Shown: positions 21,991 to 33,126 of the stretch, in pieces
Numbering within the stretch: position 1 is the first letter of the stretch
Layout: every line of letters begins with the position of its first letter
NCBI RefSeq assembly: GCF_902150065.1
Contig: NC_043986.1
Span: 25,281,390 to 25,345,389, forward strand
Direction: 5' to 3'
Source of the DNA: Myripristis murdjan
Lineage: Eukaryota; Chordata; Actinopteri; Holocentriformes; Holocentridae
Length of the DNA: 64,000 bases
Made by a program: the position numbers and the translations under genes
The notes under the pieces: generated by a model
The model's input: only the letters and a program-made list of their open reading frames with translations
What the model was told of the DNA's origin: nothing
Database searches by the model: none

Positions 21991-22651
21991 AGGTAAATTG
22001 TCAGATACACTGCACACATATACCAGAGACTGAAAGCCCTATCTATTTGTTTTACATTTGATTTATGAATTTTCCTGCTGTGATAATTTTCTGAAGGAGC
22101 AGGAATGGGCAGTGATGAAAGTGAGCATTACGGTGTACTGATATAATTTCAGCTAGTATTGAGTGATTAAGGTTGCCGCCATGATGAACGATGGAAGGAC
22201 TGGAATGGTCTCCAGAGCAGTGGGCCATCAGTCTAAAAATCTGCTCTTGTCCTCAAGTGCACCAGAGCTGGTAAGTGATAAACAAAGCATAATGAGAAAT
22301 ACAGACAAAATGTGTCTAAGATAATCAGTTAATGAGTGAAGAAACAAATGGCACAAAACCTACATGCCAAACCAGTGTTATTGTCTTGATGGTAGTCTTT
22401 ACTCCAAAAAAATAATCTTGAAAATTATAGGAATAACATTTTTAGCCCATTCAGATCCTAAAAACAATGTTGGAAGTTCACAGCATACAACATATCATTG
22501 CACTGAGCAAAGCAATCAAATGTTTCAATCAGGAGTTTATTTTTGATTGACATTTCTACATGCTGCTAATGCTGGTGATGTCCCTGGTGATGTCCCTAGT
22601 CCTAAGCATCAACGGCAGATCCAGTGCAGCCCACTAGGTGTCAGTCTATCT

Positions 22652-22682
<31 letters not shown>

Positions 22683-23852
22683 TGTGATGGACTTGAGAAA
22701 GCCTTGCTAGTACAGCATGCTTGAATGTAGAGTTGTGCAGAAGTACTCATTAATTTTGCTTCATCTGGAATGGGAATAACCAACATTTTTGCAGGCCTCA
22801 AACAAGTTTTCAACAGCTCATGAACATGGAGAAAAACATTAATGTTATTGTGCAAAATAAAGTGATGAATGACTAAGTGAAATATTGGAAAATGTAGATA
22901 AAAAGCTATTTACAGACAGGTTGAAGCTGCAATGAAATTAGAACTGTCATATAAACATGAATGTGTGCATGAATCACAAATAGGAAAGAAAAAAAGAAAT
23001 CAAACGAAATAAGAAAATATTTTCAAGTTGGTATAAAAGTATGAATACTATGGTACACAAAAAAGCTCTAACCAAGACAGTATGAATACATAAAAAGCAC
23101 TGTAACATGAAATGACAAATGCAAACAATTTGTACTATACACTGGAAGGATTTAACGAGAATTATGTACAACAAAACTGAGGATAAAGATAATAAGTGCA
23201 ATACCATCTGGCTACAAACACAGATACAAATGTACAGGTTAGAAGTTGCATTGTTCATAAAAAGTTTTTGTTGAGGCAAAGGTGGGTATTCAATGGAATA
23301 AATTTACAGTACATCCACTGAATATATATTTTCTAATATGTTTCGATATTTGTTATTACGGTCATACTTGCAGCTCAGCAGTGTAAATATGTCTCTAAAG
23401 CTGAAACATCTTCATGAACATTGTGGTCAAATGCCCTCAAATATACTTAACATGCCAAAAAGAAGTCTGTATTTGTATTACAACTACAAAGCTATCAGAA
23501 ATGTGTCATGCTTGTTTCTCCAGATTTGCTGAATAATTTTGGTTTTTAAATCAATAACAAATATAGTCCCAAGAGCCCATGGCTTCATGCGGTGGAGGAG
23601 TGAACAGGAGTGGAGTTGTGAATTCTTAGTGCAGACTGAGTTTGTCCAGTTGTGAGGACTTGCTTCCCAACTTGATCACAGTTCCTTACACAGCTCACAA
23701 CATGACTTTCTTTTACAATGTCCAATGCAAAGAGGATACCTACAGCTGCATTCTTTTTCAATACATTACACATGTCTCCCTATCTTGTCCTGTGTGGACA
23801 AGCTTCAGTGATGGGAGATTCAGTCAGTAAGTCAGTCAGTGCTTTGAGCCAG
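21991..23852. other. ccn5 3' side and intergenic DNA
   Basis: No coding exon was recognised. The part next to 23852 must be the ccn5 3' UTR, of unknown length; the nearest minus-strand AATAAA I noticed is near 22528. An uninterrupted A-run of about 27 bases lies at 22652-22678. Confidence 0.5.
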
Positions 23853-24140
23853 TCAAGGCCTGTATGCCCAGAAAGCAGGGTTGCTGTATGGTGAGTGTGG
23901 GCAGTTGTGATGACAGACACATGACTGGATCATCATCACAGCCCGCTGCATCAGTCTGCCTGTTGGGCACCGGAAGGTCACCTCGGCTGTGCGGGTTTGG
24001 TAAGGGGTGCAGCAGCGGGAGTCAGTGCACTGTCCACAGTAACGGAGCCGGTAGGCACGAGCGCTGTAGCAGCCCTGATGAACGAGCCGTATGGGCACCG
24101 GTGACCTGTAGCTGGCCCTGCAACGTCCACGTTGTCCCCA
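23853..24140 (-). CDS. ccn5: ccn5 coding exon 5: C-terminal cystine knot
   Basis: It encodes 95 residues, with ten cysteines in CT-domain spacing: RGRC, QGC, RYCGQC, SRCC, FRC, SCVC and NC. CCTPYQT matches the CCTPxxT motif of CCN CT domains. The acceptor is GTTTTCACAG, phase 0. A CA/TG repeat begins 11 bases intronward of the acceptor. Confidence 0.88.
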   Translation of the reverse strand, partial: WGQRGRCRASYRSPVPIRLVHQGCYSARAYRLRYCGQCTDSRCCTPYQTRTAEVTFRCPTGRLMQRAVMMIQSCVCHHNCPHSPYSNPAFWAYRP

Positions 24141-27100
24141 CTGTGAAAACAGTACACACACACACACACACACACACATACACACAAAGTCCAAAGAGAT
24201 ATATCACCTATTAGTAAGAGAGGATGCAAATAGATTTTTAGTTTTACAAACTTTTATCAGAGGTGTAACTGTTCCAGAGGAAGATAATCCTATTGGTTGT
24301 GTTAAACTTCATTTGGTGGAGCCATACAATAACTATTAATATTTGGAGCCCAAGGCAATTAACAGACTTTTTTCACTCATGATTATGGCACTCATGTACT
24401 TGGAAGGTCGTCAGTCTAGCCAACTAGCTTACGTAGATATCTGAAGGCTGGTGTGTTTGAATTAGGAAGGTCAGTTAGCTAAGCCAGAAAACTTAAATGT
24501 TGTTAGGTTTGTTTGATTTCCTTTCCTCGCCTCTCCCTCTTTGCCTTTTTCACTGAGCCTCAAAATGTTGAGAAGTTTCTGTGTTTTTGAAAAATGGGTC
24601 CAATATGTACCTCAGTGACTATGGGACAGCATCATTCATAAACATCATTCATAATCTCTACTCAGGTATGTCTTTTTCCATTGAAGTGAACAGACTGAGA
24701 AGCTGCCTCTGGTGTCCTGTGGTGCAGCGGCAGCAGTGTTGAACCCATGTGACACAAATCCAGGAAATGATGTGGATTTGTGCCAAGTTGAGGTTTAGCC
24801 CTGCTTCTGACAAACGTTTGTAGAACTAAAACTCCAACTCCTGACTTGCTGTTCAGTGCATAAATGGCACACAATGGCATATTTGGATAGAATACAATTA
24901 AAACGTACATTGGTATGAAAAATTGAGTTTGTGAGAACTCACCATTGGTATCCTACGGGGAGGTTGGACTGTCTGGCAAGGCCGCACCTTACAAAGCCTT
25001 GTCTGCATTTGCAGCCTGCAAGCTGGGTTCTGGTTAGATACTCTTGTTGAGACGCCAGCCCCACAGCTCTGGGAACAGGCACTCCACTGGGTGCTCTGCT
25101 CAATACAGGTGGAAGCATGTGGGGCCAGATTGTTTGGACCATGGCCTCCAGGAACAGCTGGCCACAGCCTGTCAGGTCTTGAGGCTAGAGGACCACCAGA
25201 GAAAAGATCATCAGAGTATGTTCACAGAACAGAAGTTCACAGAACAAATTCATCAAAATCTCATATATAAATGCGTACTTTTTCTGACAATAGGTTTAGG
25301 GTTAAGAGCTGATCATTATGATGAGGCTAGTATCAGATGCTACAGACTATGAGCTTCGATTAATTGCTGAACTGAGTTACTGTCATATTAAAACACCATG
25401 ATTCAAACACTCCACTCATTTTACTGTATGTACTGACTGAACTCATTTACCTCAGGTACTCACTTCCAGCAACTTTAATGACTCAACTGTCAGATGTTCC
25501 CAAAAATTTCAAAACAGCATTGTTATGTGAAGAGGTCTTTCCAAGATAGCATGCAAGTAATAATAATCAGCTGATCTTTTGGCATGGCATAGCATTCCTC
25601 TCAGGCTTTGAATTCAAGGACATTCAAATGGAACAAAATGTTCCATTGCTGCTCACATAATGTAGTGGGACTCGGACAGGACTAGAAATTCCAGATACTT
25701 TTGGAGTTGCCTCATTTGCCTAACAACCCCCTCCTCCTCCTTTTTGGATTATTGCAGTCTCCACTTGGCTTCATATATTTAATTTAATCGCTGCGGGTGT
25801 TGTTATGAAACTAGGAAACTTGGTGGCTGGGAAAAAACTGATGTTTTGACTGTTCCAAAGACATGTGGGTTATATTTGGACTTTTAGAGTTTTCTTTTGG
25901 TCAGACACACCCCAATGCAATGCAAAAACTACCCCAATAAAAGCTTCCAGACATGACCATCGGTGAAAAATCTCGTATAAATGAAGGAAGCATAATATTG
26001 TTGTACAGACTGATCTCCAATGAGCAACATTTGTAATTGAAGCATCCAGTGGTCTATTAAAATACATCTGGCACCAAGCACACAAACACTGGGAAAGGTC
26101 TTGTAAATGTCAAGCTGTTTGTTATCGGGATGAAGTTTGGTTATGAAACATCTATTTCATCGCTGCTGCTTGGGAGAGCTTGTAAAATCATGCATCAGGG
26201 GATGATTGGTATGCTCCTCCTTTAAGGTCAGATTAAAAATCTATCCATCTTTGTCCATGCTGTCTGTTTACCTGTGATAGCGTCCTGCATGATGGTGTTC
26301 TCGAGGTTCTCGCACACCCACTCTTTGCAGCATTTCCCTGGTAGCAGAACATGCTGCGGGTTAGGGCAATCTGGGGTGGGTAGACGAATGTCATTGGCAC
26401 ACGTTGGCACACAGGTCACCCCTCCACCCTTACAGTGGCAGTAGGTGTTGCAGGAGGGCTGGAACGACTGGCCATCCTGGTAAGTGACTCCGTTCACCTC
26501 ACAGACCAGATCTTGCTGACCTGAAAAATATTAGAGCACAGACACTCTCTTAACTTTGTCAGCTGGGACGCTGTACACAGCAACCACACCTGCAACTTTG
26601 GTTTGATGTGGGAAATTCAATTAGGAAGTGAGAGGGTTGAAGTTAGGTAAGAGAGGGAGAGGAGGAGGGATGCACAGAGGGGAGGCTGGGGCCTGAAAAA
26701 GGACGAGACAGAGCAGAGGAAAATGAGAACGAGACTGAGGACACAGAAGTGGCTGTCCCTGCCAGTGGTTATGTAGTTTTATGACCAGGCCTGTCTACGG
26801 AGAAACTGAGGAATCTGTTTTTCAATCTGTGTATGTTGTCTCTGCAATCTATCATGCTCAAAGGGCAGTCATTAGAGGAAGTGTGTCAACAGCAGCCCTG
26901 GAAATAGAAGTTGAGCCGTTCTGGAGTTCTGTCAAAGCCCTGCCACCCGGCCAGGCCGCCACGCTCAGCTGAACGGGCTCTAAACAGAGCTGTCTGTTTG
27001 TCCAGCTCATGCAGAGAGAGTGAGCTCTGTTACACCCCCCACCCTTTTATGTCCTTCCCTATGTCTTACCCCCACAGCCATGGGCAGGGAGAGCCTGGCA

Positions 27101-28810
27101 GTTTGCTTGTTAGAAGAGGCACTCACTGACACACTCCCCAGGGTCTCCGGGGAAGCTGGCGCTGTAGTCACACTGTAATCCTCTCTGTTTGTCGCAGGGA
27201 AACATATCAGTGCAGGGCTCGCCTCGCTGCCTGGCACATATCTGGCAGCACTGGCAGCCGTCGAGCACCAGAGGGACTCCCGCGGGGCACTCTGGGACGG
27301 GAGTGGAGCAACGGCATGGCTGCTCACACAGCTGGCACAGCACCTAGCAGCGACAAAGTGGTTAGAGAATGGCAGAGCACAGGCAAAAGCCTAGGATAAG
27401 TTTGGTTGGGAGAGTAAGAGTGAAGAAGTATGAGTCAAAATTGCCATGCCAGCGTTGTTATCATAAACATCAGCATCAGATAACAGACAGCTCAACTTTG
27501 TCTAATCATAACACTGATCCTGTTTTTCCTGTGTGCTCATTTAGCAGTGGCGCACCACCACAGCGAGCCAATTACCACCGCCATAGCCCAGACTGTGAAA
27601 TTACTATATACACTGTAATATAGTCTTGTTATTATCTAAAACTAAAATAAGTGCAGCACAAATCTTTTAAAAGTAAAGATTATGTTGTCATTTAAAATAT
27701 TTTTAGCACTTGAACATAACTTAGACTTGGACCCAAACAACAACAACTGTAAGACAAACTAGAATTATCACCCACAACTGCATGAAATTAAAGAAGGAGC
27801 ACTTCATCATCATTCATCATCTTCGTCATCATTAACATCATTGTCGTTAAAGGATACCTAAACCCCACATCCAAATCTCTGTGGAGGCTGACCTCTAGTG
27901 GGAGAGAGTAGAGTGTCCGGTCTTTGGTAGCAGGTGTTGTCACCAACTCATAATACAACAGGTGGTGACATTACCAGCCAGCAAAGACCAGGCACCCTAC
28001 TTTTCATCACCAAAGGATTTGGGTGTGGGGTTTAGTCACCCTTTAACAACATCATTTGTCACTGACATTAATACATCATCATCATCATTAACATCATCAG
28101 CAGCAGCAGCTTTAACATCATCATTATATAAAAGTGATTTTCCTCAGCAAAATGGCATCATCCATGAGACTAAAGAAAATATTCTTGGTATTCTCAAAAT
28201 CAATCTTCCTCTCCCAGCTGTGAGAGTCGAAGTATTTTTAGTGACAGTACTGTGTTTAGTAAACACGCCGGTATCCAACACTGTCGGGCCAAACCGCTGT
28301 TTTCAATTACGTGTACTGCCGGAGCCAACCCACAGGCAGCATTTGGAAAAGCCCAGTCTCACTTCATCTGAGAAGAAATTTTTCTTCATTGATTTTTTTT
28401 TTTTCCTTTCAACCAAAGACATATAATCACTTCTATTCCATGTACTGACTACTGCTCGGCAGGATACGTCTACCGCACTGTAAATCCACAAGCATGCAAA
28501 GAACATGACACATTCTTTTGCTTTGCTGTAAAGATACATTTCCATATTGCCATGTATCTGTGCTGTAAAATTGGTCCCAGCAAAATCACAGGAAATCAAC
28601 TTCACAGATTGACCCAGAAGCCCCACCGCTCCTCTCTCTCTCTATCTCTCTTTCTAACACTCACACACACACACACACACATAAAACACAGAGTCATCTG
28701 ATTCAAAATCTATTACTGTAATTAAGCAGAAAGCAGACTGGCCTCACCTGCGTACCCAAACAAAGCAGTAAAGCCAAAGCTATCACATTGTCACACAGTA
28801 GTTTGTCCAT
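23853..28810 (-). CDS. ccn5: CCN5 (WISP2) matricellular protein, four-domain form; five exons
   Basis: A secreted cysteine-rich matricellular protein; the family binds growth factors, matrix and integrins. Coding exons on the minus strand are 28810-28748, 27343-27127, 26520-26272, 25184-24943 and 24140-23853. They sum to 1059 bases, 352 residues plus stop, and every junction is GT-AG and in phase (0,1,1,0). Domain order is signal peptide, IGFBP, VWC, TSP1, then a 10-cysteine CT knot. The match to human CCN5 is specific: [25 protein letters not shown] with [17 protein letters not shown] and TRVSNQN. Human CCN5 ends after TSP1, so the CT exon is the notable difference. The gene is head-to-head with ada, as in mammals, which supports the name over ccn4 or ccn6. 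Confidence 0.9.
24153..24187. repeat. CA/TG microsatellite beside the ccn5 CT-exon acceptor
   Basis: A run of CA, one interruption, then CACA; on the gene strand it reads as TG repeats just upstream of the exon 5 acceptor and occupies part of the usual pyrimidine-tract and branch-point zone. Confidence 0.85.
24943..25184 (-). CDS. ccn5: ccn5 coding exon 4: linker and TSP1 domain
   Basis: A proline/glycine/asparagine-rich linker is followed by the thrombospondin type 1 repeat, with [20 protein letters not shown] and LCKVRPC. It ends in phase 0 at ATG followed by GTGAGT. In human CCN5 the protein stops shortly after this domain; here the frame continues into another exon. Confidence 0.88.
26272..26520 (-). 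CDS. ccn5: ccn5 coding exon 3: VWC domain
   Basis: It encodes the von Willebrand type C domain, from VCEVNG through [10 protein letters not shown] to [11 protein letters not shown]. The acceptor is TTTTTCAG and the donor GTAAAC, phase 1 at both ends. The exon uses the same phase pattern as other CCN genes. Confidence 0.9.
27127..27343 (-). CDS. ccn5: ccn5 coding exon 2: IGFBP domain
   Basis: It encodes the insulin-like-growth-factor-binding-protein domain, with the GCxCCxxC signature as GCQCCQIC and GVPLVLDG just before it. The acceptor is CTGCTAG and the donor GTGAGT; the exon ends in phase 1. Confidence 0.9.
27847..28046. mobile_element. 200-bp MITE with TTAA ends, in ccn5 intron 1
   Basis: The left end, TTAAAGGATACCTAAACCCC, and the reverse complement of the right end, TTAAAGGGTGACTAAACCCC, match over about 32 bases. 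TTAA stands at both borders, which would fit a TTAA target duplication of piggyBac type. The interior has no coding capacity. Confidence 0.75.
28663..28680. repeat. short CA microsatellite in ccn5 intron 1
   Basis: About nine CA units, preceded by a TC-rich stretch at about 28630-28655. Confidence 0.8.
28748..28810 (-). CDS. ccn5: ccn5 coding exon 1: signal peptide
   Basis: It encodes 21 residues, [20 protein letters not shown] plus Q, with a hydrophobic core typical of a secretory signal peptide. The donor is CAG followed by GTGAGG, phase 0. The ATG lies about 125 bases downstream of a TATA box. Confidence 0.85.
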
Positions 28811-28932
28811 GAGGGCCAGTGTTGTTGATGGAGCTGCTCGTCTGTCTGTCTCTCTGCCTGCCTAACCAGAGTGTGATGGTGGTGCTACCAGTGCAGCTGT
28901 TTGCTAACTGCTCATTCTTGTGCCTGCTGACA

Positions 28933-28938
28933 TTTATA
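28933..28938 (-). promoter_or_regulatory. TATA box of ccn5
   Basis: The minus strand reads CTTTATAAATG, placing TATAAA about 123 bases upstream of the ATG, so a start site near 28905-28910 is expected. Nearby on the gene's upstream side (28951-28958) is TGACATCA, one base from a cAMP-response element (TGACGTCA). CCN genes commonly have TATA promoters. The match is by sequence only. Confidence 0.55.
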
Positions 28939-31900
28939 AAGTCCGGACTCTGATGTCACGGGCTGACTGCCGTGTAAACAGCCACTGGACCAGCATCAGA
29001 AATGTTTCACATTCCTCCTCCCTGCTGGCCATTTCCACTTCCAGACACATTTCCCCCCCACTCGTTTCCCTCTCCTCCCTCCCTCCCACCTTTCTTTCCA
29101 GTCTTGTGGTGTTCTAAGTTTACTCAGCTTAACGCGAGCCGAGGGGAGAAAAATACATTATCCCGGTTGTCTACAGCACGTCAAACAACCTCCAGAGCTT
29201 TGCGGTGACGATTCAGATTTAAGTCAATGAGATTTTATGGTGCTGATGTTTTCACAAGCTGTATGGGCAGTCAGATATAGTTGCTGATTGTTAGACAGGA
29301 CAAATATGGAGCAGATTTTTCCGTCATTTCATTTTACATTCCAAAACCTCAAATGAAACCCCTGAAACCATAATCTGTTACTTCATCCAGACTTAAAAGA
29401 GATTTAATCTTTCTCTTCCCTCTGGTTTCCATGGTGTAAGGGCAGCATGTCTGAGGCTGGCTTGAACTTGAATCATGCTGATGACTTCTATTGTGAGACA
29501 GGTTTGCCCCTGAAGAGAATTCAAACAGGGCGTTGGAAGCAAATAGTGCCAAAGAGCTGCTCATAGGCCACAATGAGACATCTGGTAGTACAGTACGTCG
29601 CGCATAACTGAGCTGTTACATTACTCAGTAGTTCCTGCACAGACGACAACACAAATGACCAGCCCGTGAGACAGATTCTGTTCAAGATACGCAGTAAGGA
29701 TGTGTTGTCTCTGTTATTATTGCAGAGAGACCATAAAACATCATGAAATGCCATCGTAGCAGTAGTGTGGCAAACAAAGTGCAGTCACTGCGACGGGAAA
29801 GAAGACTAAAAAGCTGCATTGCTAACCAGACCAGAATTCAGAAAGTGAGGGCTTCTAAGTCAAAAGGAAAAAACACTGGATTCCCGAATTTCATGCTCAT
29901 TTATTACTCACAGAGCTATGTGGAGAGTAAAGACAGTCGGCGATGGGTTATAAATAGAGCGAGACAGACAGGAGGATAGAGTGGAGGAAAGTATGAGAGT
30001 CCGGGGCAGGTGGGCTCCAGGTGGCCAGCCAGTTGGTGTAAGATGTACTGCAAGGACTCATAATTCAGCCCTCTCTGAAAAACTATGCTTTCCTGGCCAC
30101 CTTTCCGTTTGCTTTCCAAGCTCTCCAAGAATGACAGGAGCTGGAAAGACCCCACAATAAGAGGCAATAGCTCAACTGTAACATGTAGCGAAGACTGGAA
30201 GATCCTCAACTATGTAACAAATGTCATTTATCAAAATCAGCATCGAAACACCATGAAACATGAAAGTACATCAGTGTTGTTTATATTATGATATTAGTAG
30301 GAGTGGTAGCATTAAATCTAAGGATGTGACCAGAGCAGATCATCCCTTGTACCTACTGAGGGCTAAAATGAAAACAAACTTAAAATGTTGTTTTCAGAGA
30401 GATAAATGAGACTTCTGCAATAGCTATACAATAAATGAGCATAAAAGGAACAGTTTGCATGATGAAATATAACACACATGCACTGAGACTGAAAAGGCTG
30501 TAAACCTTAAACTGTATTACATGATATAAACCATCAATCTCAATGCTCGATATATAACAAGTGGTATATACTGTAGATTTGGATAGCATTGCTGTGTAAC
30601 TATGCCTGGAAAGTAAACAACCACTGTATGAGGGCAGTAAAGCAATGATAACCATAAAATTGGTATTTGTTGCCCATATCAGCCTTACTTAAATTATATG
30701 TGCCAAACCAAAACCAAGAGAGACAGAAAGCCCCTGCAGACCCAACAAATCTCTCAAGACCTGACAGATGTTGGAAAAGTCCCAGATAATAAAGCATCAC
30801 CCTGACTGACAGCAGACATTGCTCTTTTGAAGAAACCCCTAAAACCCATACAATGATCCCATTCAGCTCCCATTTTGCTGTGTGATGGCATGTATGACAG
30901 GCCCATTGGATTCAGTGTTGATTCAAACACACATCAACGGCGGGGAAAAGCAATGAAAATATTATTTGTCCTATGAATGTTAGAAAAGAATGCATTGATC
31001 CAAGTGCTGAGAGAAAAGAAAATCTCTCCACCAAATCTGTCACTATGGAGCAAAAATGTGTAACACATGTTCAGAGAGGCTGTCCAGCAGCCCAAAAATA
31101 TCGCTAGAGTGGAGGCAGAATAAAATACAATTCAGACACAGACTGTTGTCTGATGTAATGTTACTCTGGTCTGGCAAAGGTAACGAGTGTCTGGATCACA
31201 TTTTACACGTTTGAATGTTTCATAGACAAGTCATATGATGTTTGCAGCAAGTTTCATTTTAAAACTCATAGTCATCGTTAAACTCATAGGAATGAAAATC
31301 ATAGGTCATCAAAAGGTCAAAAAAGTAGACAGATGAAATCTTACAATGGAAATGTCTGAATTTAGTTTCTTTTCCATGTGGACATTCATGCAAAAAACTA
31401 AAGGATGACTTTTTCCCCACTTGTGCTGATTGTTATCCTTTACAGAGTGTTTTAGTGCAAAGAAAACAATTTAAACCATTCAAGCACAAACCTAAAATTG
31501 TAAGGTGATGTTAGACCTTAGAAATTTTTAAGTTTGTGCTTTTCATGTGCATTTTCTGACTCCCAACATTTGTATCCCCTGCAATTAAAGACAATATTCA
31601 GGTTTGCCAGCACTGAAGTTAGTGGATTTGGGCGGTGCCAATTAACTGTGACTGATTCTAATTTGAGTGTGACTCAGATTCAACAGGCTGTGGGCCGTAG
31701 CAGTCACAAATAATAGTCAAACCTCCTCCCTGGGCAATATTTGACACATACATAACATGCAGAATGGCCCTGAGAGGCATCGAAAACCGGTGCGTGAGGT
31801 TTTGGCATCGGGTATCCCTGAAACCGACATGCTCAGCTTTCCGAGCAGTGGCACGTTGCGTTTGCCAGATCTGCAGGTATCTCCACAGCGAAGAGGGCAG

Positions 31901-32225
31901 ATTAGCCATGACCATTGGGAACAGTCAGAAATAGAAGGGGAAAAAAAATCCTGTGGTCTAGCTTTGCAGCCTTAAGCGAAAAGGCATGTGTGAGCTGTAC
32001 TGAGCCTGATGTTGATGTTCTGAGTTGCATTGACTCATTATTCCAGTAAGGTTCTTGGAGAGGTAACGCAATGACGGGCATCGCTGGATCGGTGCCAAGG
32101 TGTACACCCTGCCGAGGGCCAGACTGGGCAGTACTGATTCATCCAAAACACAATAAATACCCAGCTCATCAGAGAAACAGTGAATGAATAAAGACTGAAT
32201 GAAAATTCTTTGACTTTCTGCAGTG

Positions 32226-32228
<3 letters not shown>

Positions 32229-32272
<44 letters not shown>
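32229..32272. repeat. TC microsatellite
   Basis: About 22 uninterrupted TC units. Confidence 0.9.
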
Positions 32273-32274
<2 letters not shown>

Positions 32275-33092
32275 TTTCCTCCACTCTCTCTTTTTTCTGC
32301 ATACCCCGGGTCAAAAATAGTTTCCCTGTGCTTTAAAGGAGCACTGATCCAAGGTTTACAGTGCTTTCTCTCAATTTGCTCACGCTGACAATGTGTTCTT
32401 TCATTAACACTGGCTTTGAAATCATATCAAATGACCGAGCTCAATGACCGTTGGCCAACTTTCTTATACAACATTAAATGTCCGCTGAAGTATGTAGGGC
32501 ACGAATCCTTGAAAAGCCTCACTCATGTGTTTTCATCTGTGGTATTTTGTATCAAACTGGGCAGTAGCTGGAAAGATGGGGATCATGAACAACACGGTTA
32601 TAAAACTTTTAAAGGGCTGGATGAAGAGAGGATGAAGGGACAAGCGCTCAAGCAGATGTGGAATTACTGCATTTACATAACACAGTGAGCACAAGGAAAA
32701 GTATTTTCAGGACAAGAGTGTGCAGGTGTTTCCTTTGAAATCCACTCTTATGAAAATGCACAAGAAACACTACAGGTGCACAGCTGGGCCGGGATATGAC
32801 GTGATGTATAACACAATAAATTATAGCAAGTGGTCTTACGATATACAAAAACAAGGAACCGAGACATGATTTAATGCTGCGTAGCCATTCTACAGACTAA
32901 CTGCAGTAATTACCTAAATTCCAGTCTAAAAATGTCCTCTTTGAACAGAAAACCAGGAAATGGAAACTTACCGTAGAAAAAGGGATTTTCTCAAGATCTG
33001 ATTGTGCAGTTTCAAGTGTTTGTGTATAATAGTGGTGTTTATGTTATTAATATATCCAGATGTGGTCCAGATGTATGCAGCTATGGTTAGTA

Positions 33093-33093
<1 letters not shown>

Positions 33094-33123
<30 letters not shown>
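33094..33123. repeat. CA microsatellite
   Basis: About 15 CA units. Confidence 0.9.

Positions 33124-33126
<3 letters not shown>

Noticed and set aside
24939-25142. Open frame [10 protein letters not shown] on the minus strand over ccn5 exon 4
   Set aside because: It is a shifted frame; the true frame gives the TSP1 domain and closes in phase with both neighbouring exons.
31621-32120. Unusually complex sequence that could be a noncoding exon or conserved element
   Set aside because: No splice-site pair, coding frame or recognised motif supports a specific claim.
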